The notes beneath the pieces were generated by a model. The model was not told the DNA's origin. It searched no databases and was given only the letters and a program-made list of their open reading frames with translations. From an uncultured Halomicronema sp. (lineage in GTDB: Bacteria; Cyanobacteriota; Cyanobacteriia; Phormidesmidales; Phormidesmidaceae), in NCBI GenBank assembly GCA_937897665.1, contig CALCPB010000389.1:1-5039 (forward strand): a stretch of 5,039 nucleotides of DNA, read 5' to 3'. A program made the position numbers and the translations under genes. Positions 1 through 4,690 of this stretch are shown piece after piece. Position 1 is the first letter of the stretch. Each line of letters opens with the position of its first letter.

Positions 1-112
1 TCATCAACACGCCGAACCAACCAATGTAAAGGCGGTTTTCGGTGCTGGTGACCCACTGACAAAACTGTTCCCAAAGGGAAGCAGATTGCTGTTGTTGGAG
101 AGTCGTAGTCAT
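1..112 (-). CDS. psbA: Photosystem II D1 protein, N-terminal fragment (runs off the left edge)
   Basis: D1 is the reaction-centre subunit of photosystem II in the thylakoid membrane. With D2 it binds P680, pheophytin, the QB plastoquinone and most Mn-cluster ligands. The 37 visible codons begin [20 protein letters not shown] and continue through [16 protein letters not shown], which is the stroma/cytoplasm-facing N-terminal helix and the approach to the first transmembrane helix of D1. The match to the family is unmistakable. The ATG (110-112 read on the minus strand) is the standard D1 start. No clear Shine-Dalgarno precedes it; the ten bases before it are AU-rich, as is common for psbA leaders. 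The rest of the roughly 360-residue protein lies beyond the left edge, so which D1 isoform this is (for example Gln or Glu at position 130) cannot be read. Cyanobacteria usually carry several psbA copies. The gene is divergent from the atzG-atzE pair. Confidence 0.97.
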   Translation of the reverse strand, partial: MTTTLQQQQSASLWEQFCQWVTSTENRLYIGWFGVLM

Positions 113-172
113 GATTAATTATCAGTACGGGTTTACAGATGCCTGGCTCTTAAGGAGCGCAAGCGGTATGTA

Positions 173-210
173 TGTCCTTACATTAACTGGTATGTAACGC
201 AATGTAAACC
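173..210 (-). promoter_or_regulatory. Likely psbA promoter (sigma70-type)
   Basis: Read on the minus strand, a -35 box TTTACA (203-208) is separated by exactly 17 bases from a -10 box TAATGT (180-185). Initiation would fall near position 173, giving a leader of about 60 nt before the psbA ATG. TTTACA-type -35 boxes are typical of cyanobacterial psbA promoters. The perfect inverted repeat TTACATT (178-184) / AATGTAA (201-207) overlaps both boxes, and the octamer GGTATGTA occurs at 165-172 and 189-196. These could be regulator sites, but that is inference. The leader also holds a small possible hairpin at 146-158 with 4-bp arms and a 5-nt loop. The start site has not been measured. Confidence 0.6.
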
Positions 211-493
211 ATCGATCGATAGAGATGCCGATGTTGGTTGTCGGCATTAGTTCAAAAACGCTGATGTTTTCTGCTCTCGCAGGGCGATCGCGATTTTCCA
301 TGTATCCACAGCAGCAAGGCATCACTCTCGGCCTTCCGAGCGATCTCCGTCCATTACGTTTGTGCTGTACTTCAGCATCGAGAGGCACCTTCTAAAAGTG
401 TTGAAAGATGATGCAGAGGTTGACCACCCGCTTTAATCAGTCTGTATGGTTAAGGTGACTTGCTGCTCCCTCATCTCGAATCGTCAGAACCTC
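211..493. other. Intergenic region between divergent psbA and atzG
   Basis: No convincing gene lies here; the 88-residue minus-strand frame at 122-388 matches no family I know and covers the psbA promoter. The stretch holds one HIP1 octamer (284-291) and a 5-bp hairpin with a CCTT loop (327-340) that lacks a T-run, so it is not a good terminator. A weak plus-strand promoter candidate for atzG is TTGACC (420-425) followed after 17 bases by TGTATG (443-448), or after 19 bases by TATGGT (445-450). If real, transcription would begin near 455-460. That would favour the ATG at 494 over the upstream in-frame ATG at 446 as the atzG start. Confidence 0.4.
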
Positions 494-697
494 ATGAATC
501 CTGAACCTTCTCCGGCTCCGGTGTCTGATCTTGAGACCTATGTTGACTGCATGGCTCAAATCCTGCAGTTGTCCATTCCCCCTGAGATTCGCCCCAGTGT
601 GATCGAGAATTTTGCGCGAGCCAGGGCGATCGCTCAGCCGCTGCTCGACTTTGAGCTGCCGGATGATATCGAGGCGGCCCCGATCTTCAAGCCTTAA
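494..697 (+). CDS. atzG: AtzG-like small subunit (DUF4089), partner of the AtzE-family amidase
   Basis: This is a 67-residue protein. The core reads YVDCMAQILQLSIPPEIRPS, then VIENFARARAIAQPLLDF, ending in a LPDDIEAAPIF motif. That is the DUF4089/AtzG pattern: a short helical protein related to GatC whose C-terminal 'D-x-x-P-A-P-x-F' tail packs on the amidase. In the characterised AtzE-AtzG complex of atrazine-degrading Pseudomonas, AtzG is needed for a stable, active 1-carboxybiuret hydrolase. Here it lies directly upstream of an AtzE-family gene on the same strand, with 91 bases between atzG and the preferred atzE start, so the two are probably co-transcribed and their products form a cytoplasmic heteromer. 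The ATG at 494 gives the usual family length. An in-frame ATG at 446 would add 16 residues with no family resemblance and falls in a possible -10 box. Neither start has a strong ribosome-binding site. The native substrate is unknown. Confidence 0.85.
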   Translation: MNPEPSPAPVSDLETYVDCMAQILQLSIPPEIRPSVIENFARARAIAQPLLDFELPDDIEAAPIFKP

Positions 698-788
698 TGT
701 CGGACCAGAGGGCCGTATATCAGCTCGCTCACGATCCACATGGGTATTCAGAACTGCTATTTAGATGTGTCTTGAGGGTTTGCGCACC

Positions 789-2228
789 ATGGCTACAGTG
801 GGGGATGGGCTCGCGATTGCCACTGCTGTTCGACAGGGCGAGATGACGGCACAAGCCGTCATTGAAGATCGACTTAACACCCTTTACCACCGCGATCGCG
901 CCCTCAACTGTTTTACCCTAGTTGCTGCTGACCGGGCGCTGCAGCGAGCCCGAACCCTTGATCAGGCCATTCAAGCCGGGCAAGCCGTCGGTCCCCTGGC
1001 AGGGGTACCTTTTGCCGTCAAAAATCTGTTTGATATTGCGGGAGAGGTGACGCTAGCGGGCTCTAAAATCAACCGCGATCAGGCTCCGGCGTTGCAAGAT
1101 GCCACCGCGATCAGGCGTCTTGAGCAGGCCGGAGCCATTCTCATGGGTGCCCTCAATATGGATGAGTATGCCTATGGCTTTGTCACAGTCAATCATCACT
1201 ATGGCGCTACGCCGAATCCCCACGCGCCTCAAAGAGTCGCGGGGGGCTCGTCGGGGGGCTCGGCTGCTGCAGTTGCCGCGCAGTTAGTGCCGCTCACGCT
1301 AGGGTCTGATACGAACGGCTCTATCCGAGTACCGGCAGGATTATGCGGCGTATACGGGTTGAAACCCACCTATGGCCGACTTTCACGCGCCGGTACTCAA
1401 CTGTTTTCCAGCAGTCTCGATCACATTGGCCCGTTTGCTCGTTCGGTGCGCGATATTGCTGCTTGCTTCGATGCGCTGCAGGGGGCTGATGCCCGCGATC
1501 CGGTCTGTACTGATCAGCCGATCACCCCAACCCTGACAGCTCTAGAGGACGGCATCGACGGGTTGAAGATCGCGATGCTAGGCGGACATTTTGAGCGGGG
1601 AATGCAGCCGGAAGTAGCCTCAGCCCTGAGTCAGATCGTTGAGGCTTTAGGCGTTTCGCAGCGAGTGATGCTGCCGGAAGTGGAACGGGCGCGGGCAGCC
1701 GCTTATGTAATGACGGCTTGCGAAGGCAGTCAACTGCATTGGCAGCGGTTACAAACGCGGCTGATGGATTTTGACCCAGCGACGCGCGATCGCTTCATTG
1801 CCGGGGCCTTGATGCCGCAGAGCTGGTACCTGCAGGCACAGCGATTTCGGCGTTGGTTTCAAACTCAGGTGCGCGCCGCGTTTGCGCAGGTAGACGTGTT
1901 GTTAGCCCCCACAACGCCCTGTGTCGCGCCCTTTTTGCACCAAGACACCATGACCCTGGACGGCGAATCGGTGCTGGTGCGTCCCCATCTCGGATTTTAT
2001 ACACAGCCCCTCTCGTTCATCGGGCTGCCAGTGCTCTCGGTGCCCGTTGCCCAGTCCGGTTCTTTGCCCGTTGGGGTACAAATCATTGCCGCCCCTTATC
2101 AAGAAGCCACCATTTTGCGAGTGGCTCGCTGGTTAGAAACCCAGGGAATCTTAGCGCCCTTCCCCTACGACGCTGCTGTCACGACGGGGAGTGCGCCACC
2201 ACCATCATCCCTCACGAAATCACCGTGA
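789..2228 (+). CDS. atzE: AtzE-family amidohydrolase (amidase-signature enzyme)
   Basis: A 479-residue cytoplasmic amidase-signature hydrolase. The Ser-cisSer-Lys triad is complete when numbered from the ATG at 789: Lys78 in VPFAVKNLFD, cis-Ser154 in AGGSSGGSAAA, and the nucleophile Ser178 in SDTNGSIRVPAG. This spacing is almost the same as in GatA. Blocks that set AtzE apart from GatA and other amidases are GALNMDEYAYGF, GLKPTYGRLSRAG, and the C-terminal CEGSQLHWQRL ... DRFIAGALMPQSWYLQAQRF region, which matches my memory of Pseudomonas AtzE closely. AtzE with AtzG deaminates 1-carboxybiuret in cyanuric acid breakdown. No cyanuric acid hydrolase (AtzD) or allophanate hydrolase (AtzF) is in this window, so another small amide or ureide may be the real substrate. 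The start at 789 has GAGGG ten bases upstream; an in-frame ATG at 765 adds eight residues and has no such site. A roughly 20-residue Ala/Pro/Ser-rich tail extends beyond the family core. GatA is the main alternative, but the adjacent AtzG and the AtzE-specific blocks argue against it. Confidence 0.93.
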   Translation: MATVGDGLAIATAVRQGEMTAQAVIEDRLNTLYHRDRALNCFTLVAADRALQRARTLDQAIQAGQAVGPLAGVPFAVKNLFDIAGEVTLAGSKINRDQAPALQDATAIRRLEQAGAILMGALNMDEYAYGFVTVNHHYGATPNPHAPQRVAGGSSGGSAAAVAAQLVPLTLGSDTNGSIRVPAGLCGVYGLKPTYGRLSRAGTQLFSSSLDHIGPFARSVRDIAACFDALQGADARDPVCTDQPITPTLTALEDGIDGLKIAMLGGHFERGMQPEVASALSQIVEALGVSQRVMLPEVERARAAAYVMTACEGSQLHWQRLQTRLMDFDPATRDRFIAGALMPQSWYLQAQRFRRWFQTQVRAAFAQVDVLLAPTTPCVAPFLHQDTMTLDGESVLVRPHLGFYTQPLSFIGLPVLSVPVAQSGSLPVGVQIIAAPYQEATILRVARWLETQGILAPFPYDAAVTTGSAPPPSSLTKSP

Positions 2229-2310
2229 ATAGCAGCGGTTATGGTGAGATTACTGTTGCCATGACGGACGTCGTGGGAGGTGTCAACCCTCGCTAATAGC
2301 AGGGCACTCT

Positions 2311-2898
2311 ATGCAGGGAATTGGGTGCTCACCACACATGAATTATGGGCTCAATCAGGCGTTCAAGCGACGCCGAAACGCCAAGCGGAGTCGAGGGTTT
2401 ACGCTGTTGGAGGTATTGGTCGTTTTGGTCATGATCGGCATTTTGATGGCGATCGCCGTGCCCTCTTGGACTCAGTTCTGGGCCAACCGTCAAGCCATCG
2501 TCGCGCGTCACGAACTCCGACTCGGCATTCAACAGACCCAGCAGGCAGCCATTACCCACCGGGGTGCCTGGCGCTTTAGCCTGCGTGAAGTGGATGGTCG
2601 CATTGAATGGGCCGTTCATGCGAACGAAATTGAGGCGGAGAATGTCACCGTTTGGGAGTCGCTAGATCCCAATATCGTCCTCAATTCAGCCGATACGACG
2701 TTAGCAAAGAAAACCGGCACCTATTACGTGCGCTTTGGCTTTAGAGGAGACGTTGAGTATCGCCTCAGCACGCTGACGGTAGATACCAAAAACGGCATTG
2801 CGAAAGATCAGTGCGTTGTCATCTCCACGTTGATCGGGGCCATGCGCAACGGTGAGGAACAGCTTTATGCCAATGGCAACGGCCGCTATTGCTATTGA
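2311..2898 (+). CDS. Type IV pilin-like protein, GspH/FimT-type pseudopilin
   Basis: A 195-residue prepilin. A basic leader (KRRRNAKRSRG) is followed by FTLLEVLVVLVMIGILMAIA, the class III signal: prepilin peptidase would cut after Gly29, leaving Phe+1 and the conserved Glu+5. The hydrophobic helix both anchors the protein in the membrane and packs into a pilus core. The pattern after the helix (ARHELRLGIQQTQQAAITHRGAW, here split as ARHELRLGI and QQTQQAAITHRGAW) is that of GspH/FimT minor pilins. The C-terminal domain contains CVVISTLIGAMRNG and ends GRYCY, so Cys168 and Cys194 could form the disulfide loop seen in many pilins. The protein is probably a minor component that primes assembly of type IV pili, used in cyanobacteria for motility, DNA uptake or secretion. 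The start at 2311 has AGGG six bases upstream. The in-frame ATG at 2338 would give a 20-residue leader before Phe+1 and is equally plausible by family habit. No other pilin gene is adjacent, which is unusual because minor pilins often cluster. Confidence 0.88.
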   Translation: MQGIGCSPHMNYGLNQAFKRRRNAKRSRGFTLLEVLVVLVMIGILMAIAVPSWTQFWANRQAIVARHELRLGIQQTQQAAITHRGAWRFSLREVDGRIEWAVHANEIEAENVTVWESLDPNIVLNSADTTLAKKTGTYYVRFGFRGDVEYRLSTLTVDTKNGIAKDQCVVISTLIGAMRNGEEQLYANGNGRYCY

Positions 2899-2925
2899 GG
2901 CCGCGATCGCGGTGAAAGTTAGAAT
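2895..2925 (+). promoter_or_regulatory. Weak candidate promoter for the 59-residue gene
   Basis: TTGAGG (2895-2900, overlapping the pseudopilin stop) and TAGAAT (2920-2925, five of six matches to TATAAT) are 19 bases apart, which is longer than ideal. Between them lies the 12-bp perfect palindrome CCGCGATCGCGG (2901-2912), a HIP1 site extended by two bases on each side. Initiation would be near 2932, leaving a leader of about 30 nt. The boxes are only suggestive. Confidence 0.3.
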
Positions 2926-2963
2926 ATCCCTACTTTGAGCAAACCCAGGGACATGAGTGACCG

Positions 2964-3143
2964 ATGAACGAAGCAGCGACTTGGTACATCATCAAAACGG
3001 ATTCGGGCATCTGCGAGATCGTGACGGCTGCTGAGGCCAACGCCCTTGAGCCCAAAGAGCAATGGGGTCCCTTTCCGTCACAAGGAGAGGCGATCGCAAA
3101 ACGAGTTGGGTTGATCCGTGCGGGCAAATGCAAACCCGCCTAA
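2964..3143 (+). CDS. Small conserved-looking hypothetical protein, 59 residues
   Basis: The frame starts MNEAATWYIIKTDSGICEIV and ends EAIAKRVGLIRAGKCKPA. It has no signal peptide or membrane segment. The central EQWGPFPSQGEAIAKRVGLIR stretch, with W-G-P-F followed by an amphipathic, Arg/Lys-rich helix, looks like small uncharacterised proteins I recall from many cyanobacteria; this is memory, not a search. The N-terminal WYI(I)K and mid-length GPF suggest a small beta-hairpin plus helix fold. Codon use and the internal HIP1 site (3090-3097) match the neighbouring genes. AGGGA at 2947-2951 is 12 bases from the ATG, a little far. A four-codon frame starting at ATG 2953 ends in a TGA that overlaps this ATG (ATGA at 2964-2967). 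The gene is the last of the rightward block and is followed at once by a hairpin. The function is unknown. Confidence 0.75.
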   Translation: MNEAATWYIIKTDSGICEIVTAAEANALEPKEQWGPFPSQGEAIAKRVGLIRAGKCKPA

Positions 3144-3144
3144 A

Positions 3145-3179
3145 ACCTGCAGTCCCTATCATTGATGAGGGTTGCAGGT
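3145..3179. terminator. Bidirectional hairpin terminator between convergent genes
   Basis: Perfect 7-bp arms ACCTGCA (3145-3151) and TGCAGGT (3173-3179) enclose a second stem CCCT (3154-3157) / AGGG (3168-3171), giving a long hairpin with one small bulge. It starts two bases after the 59-residue gene's stop codon and lies about 20 bases beyond the protease gene's stop on the other strand. Read leftward the hairpin runs into TTTT (3142-3145 region), a better U-run than the GTTGTT on the rightward side. It probably terminates both transcripts. Confidence 0.65.
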
Positions 3180-3198
3180 GTTGTTAAGCAACGGTGAG

Positions 3199-3606
3199 CT
3201 ACTGCACACCAGCGGCAGTATTTTGCTCGGCTTGCACGGTTTGCAAGAGGAGCTCTTGCGCCTGTTCGTACTGCGGGTCTTCTAACGTGCCGATGAGGTC
3301 GCGGTTTTCAGCTAAGCTCTCGCGTTCTTCTTCCGACAGTTCGACTAAAACATCAGGGTCAATGCCCTGCTGATTAATGTCGCGGCCACTCGGGGTCAGA
3401 TATTTGGCGATGGTGATGGCCACACCCGAGCCATCTGGCAAACTCCGCACTGACTGCACGAGGCCTTTGCCAAACGTCTGAGTGCCCACTAGCTGAGCCC
3501 GATCATTATCTTGCAGAGCGCCCGATAGAATTTCGCTGGCGGAGGCAGACCCCCCGTCGACTAAGACAACCAGGGGTTTATCGGTAAGGGCACGATTGTT
3601 AGCCAC
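3199..3606 (-). CDS. C-terminal catalytic half of the split Ctp protease
   Basis: This segment begins with a GTG placed immediately after the TAA and stays in the same frame for 135 residues. It contains the whole Ser/Lys dyad: the nucleophile is the middle Ser of [10 protein letters not shown] (Ser22 here, residue 315 of the joined protein) and the base is the Lys of TFGKGLVQS (Lys47, joined 340), 25 residues apart as in E. coli Tsp. The family motifs [27 protein letters not shown] and [10 protein letters not shown] follow, then an acidic, Gln-rich tail ending GVQ. The GTG has no Shine-Dalgarno, so separate translation would depend on reinitiation at TAA-GTG. The product would have no export signal. 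It is most likely the untranslated 3' part of a broken gene rather than a gene of its own. Confidence 0.5.
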   Translation of the reverse strand: MANNRALTDKPLVVLVDGGSASASEILSGALQDNDRAQLVGTQTFGKGLVQSVRSLPDGSGVAITIAKYLTPSGRDINQQGIDPDVLVELSEEERESLAENRDLIGTLEDPQYEQAQELLLQTVQAEQNTAAGVQ

Positions 3607-4485
3607 TTATTCGTCGACGATGCCTTGGCGGTTGCCAGTAGGCGCGATCGCGCCGTCATCTAACCACATGCGGGCAATTTCGATGCTGGAATACAACAGC
3701 CCACCAGGATTTGAGCGCAAGTCGAGAATGTAGCCAACGACGTTTTCTGCCTCTAACGATTCGATTGCCTCTTGCATCTCACCAGAGGCATTGCTGCTGA
3801 ACTGGGTCAATCGAATGTAGCCAATTGGCCCCTCAGGCTCTTCTTTGATGGAATATCGTACCGGGTGAATCTCGATCCGAGCCCGCTGGAGATTGAAATC
3901 TAACAGTTCATCATCCCGCCGAACAGTGAGGGTAACGTCAGAGCCTACCGGGCCCCGGATCAAGCTAACCGCATCATTGAGCTCCAGTCCTTCGGTGCTC
4001 TGGCCATCGATTTCAACAATCACGTCCTGCGAGCGCAAACCTGCCTCAAAGGCGGGGGTGTCTTCAATCGGGGCGACGACGATAATCTCGTCGGTTTCTT
4101 CTTCTTGGGTAATCTGAATGCCGACACCGGTCAGTTCACCAGAGGTATCGATCTGCATGTTGCGAAACTCTTGGGGATCCATGAACCGGGTATAGGGATC
4201 TTCCAGCAGCTCCAGCATTTCGCGCACAGCATCGTAAGCCGCATCTTGAGAACTGTACTCCCGACCGAGGTAGTCAGTGCGCACAGCTTCCCAGTCCGTC
4301 TGGTTGAAGGTGGCATCAACATACGTGTTGTCGATTAGCTGCCAGACTTCATCAATGACTTCTTTGGGACTTTCTTCGAAGAATGCTTTTCCTTGTGACA
4401 GATGTAGACCAGCTCCCGTCACAATCACCCCAGCGACAGCTATAGCAGCTGCGCCTAAAACCAATCCTCGCTTTGCGATCGCCAT
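3607..4485 (-). CDS. N-terminal half of the split Ctp protease (anchor and PDZ)
   Basis: If translation stops at the TAA, the product is 292 residues. Residues about 5-30 (AKRGLVLGAAAIAVAGVIVT and on) form a signal peptide or anchor. Residues about 38-110 are the helical N-terminal domain ending in LLEDPYTRFMDPQEF. Residues about 118-190 are the PDZ domain, with GVGIQ, a PAFEAGL helix, IVEIDG and a DAVSLIRG helix, which recognises substrate C-termini. Residues about 205-292 begin the protease core (IGYIRLTQFSSNA, GYILDLRSNPGG). The fragment lacks the nucleophilic Ser and general-base Lys, so it could at best bind substrates, and it would probably be unstable because it ends inside the core domain. 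Confidence 0.6.
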   Translation of the reverse strand: MAIAKRGLVLGAAAIAVAGVIVTGAGLHLSQGKAFFEESPKEVIDEVWQLIDNTYVDATFNQTDWEAVRTDYLGREYSSQDAAYDAVREMLELLEDPYTRFMDPQEFRNMQIDTSGELTGVGIQITQEEETDEIIVVAPIEDTPAFEAGLRSQDVIVEIDGQSTEGLELNDAVSLIRGPVGSDVTLTVRRDDELLDFNLQRARIEIHPVRYSIKEEPEGPIGYIRLTQFSSNASGEMQEAIESLEAENVVGYILDLRSNPGGLLYSSIEIARMWLDDGAIAPTGNRQGIVDE

Positions 4486-4513
4486 AAACCTATTTCCGTC
4501 GGCAATTTTGCTC

Positions 4514-4577
4514 AATCTAACACAAGCTCTTCGCAGCCGTTTTGTCAGATAAAACGGTGAACGATGGCCTCATCATA
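4514..4577 (-). promoter_or_regulatory. ctp upstream region: inverted repeat and weak promoter candidates
   Basis: The gap of 205 bases between ispG and the protease start contains a perfect 7-bp inverted repeat CCGTTTT (4537-4543) / AAAACGG (4551-4557) with a 7-nt loop, about 50 bases upstream of the protease ATG. It has no T-run on either strand, so an operator or leader hairpin is more likely than a terminator. Minus-strand -10-like hexamers are TATGAT (4572-4577) and TAGATT (4514-4519); neither has a good -35 at the right spacing. An alternative TTTACA -35 (4617-4622) has no matching -10. The promoter is therefore not resolved. Confidence 0.3.
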
Positions 4578-4690
4578 GCGGCCCAATATGAGTCCTTCTT
4601 GAGAAAAAACACAGATTGTAAACCGTCATTTCAAGGGCCGGGTAGATGCATGGAACCTCTATAATGATGCCCGATACCGCCAAGCATCCG

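Larger units (their letters stand above)
284..4482. repeat. Nine HIP1 octamers (GCGATCGC) scattered across the window
   Basis: Exact copies occur at 284-291, 626-633, 892-899, 1786-1793, 2449-2456, 2903-2910, 3090-3097, 3644-3651 and 4475-4482. Seven lie inside coding regions and two between genes. About 0.1 would be expected by chance in 5 kb, so this is the known Highly Iterated Palindrome of many cyanobacterial genomes. The spread over every block, including atzG-atzE, suggests that none of the genes is a very recent arrival from a non-cyanobacterial donor. Confidence 0.9.
3199..4485 (-). pseudogene. ctpC: S41 carboxyl-terminal processing protease (CtpB/CtpC-type), interrupted by an in-frame TAA
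   Basis: Read through the stop, this is a 428-codon gene of normal family length. It would encode a membrane-anchored serine protease of the periplasm or thylakoid lumen that trims or degrades proteins from their C-termini. Order: N-terminal hydrophobic anchor, helical domain, PDZ domain, then the S41 catalytic core. The motifs SPKEVIDEVWQLIDNTYVD, GELTGVGIQ, DLRSNPGGLLY and [12 protein letters not shown] are all intact. Together they resemble cyanobacterial CtpC or CtpB more than CtpA, the D1-processing form, so the symbol is tentative. Codon 293 is TAA (3607-3609). Relatives usually carry a residue such as Gln in this loop (...[18 protein letters not shown]), so a single C-to-T change from CAA would explain it. 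No frameshift or other damage is visible, so the lesion is recent or is a sequence error. I chose ATG 4485; an in-frame TTG at 4515 adds ten residues without family support. ispG lies upstream on the same strand. Confidence 0.85.

Noticed and set aside
122..388. 88-residue minus-strand frame upstream of psbA
   Set aside because: It covers the psbA promoter and leader, has no recognisable family pattern, and its composition (runs of Cys, Arg and Pro) looks like chance translation.
437..739. 100-residue minus-strand frame opposite atzG
   Set aside because: It is the antisense shadow of the well-supported AtzG-like gene and is very rich in Arg, Asp and His without a known motif.
2220..2247. TCACC/GGTGA inverted repeat at the end of atzE, considered as a terminator
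   Set aside because: The stem is only 5 bp with an 18-nt loop and no T-run follows.
1853..2296. 147-residue plus-strand frame overlapping the amidase end
   Set aside because: It lies in another frame over the conserved C-terminal part of AtzE and shows the Arg/Ala/His-rich composition typical of shadow frames.
2280..2619. Frames on both strands over the start of the pseudopilin (2280-2579 plus, 2329-2619 minus)
   Set aside because: The third frame has the clear prepilin signal and helix; these two have no motif and overlap it fully.
3607..3609. Stop-codon reassignment or programmed readthrough at the TAA in the protease
   Set aside because: TAA and TGA end other genes here normally (atzG and the 59-residue gene use TAA), cyanobacteria use the standard code, and no readthrough-promoting structure or context is visible.
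3893..4552. Three plus-strand frames antisense to the protease (3893-4117, 4105-4338, 4277-4552)
   Set aside because: They are Ser/Thr/Ile-rich mirror translations of a coding strand with strong family motifs, and none has a ribosome-binding site or known domain.
4660..4665. Perfect TATAAT on the plus strand pointing into ispG antisense
   Set aside because: There is no -35-like hexamer 16-18 bases upstream (the region is GGCCGGG-like), so an antisense promoter is not supported.
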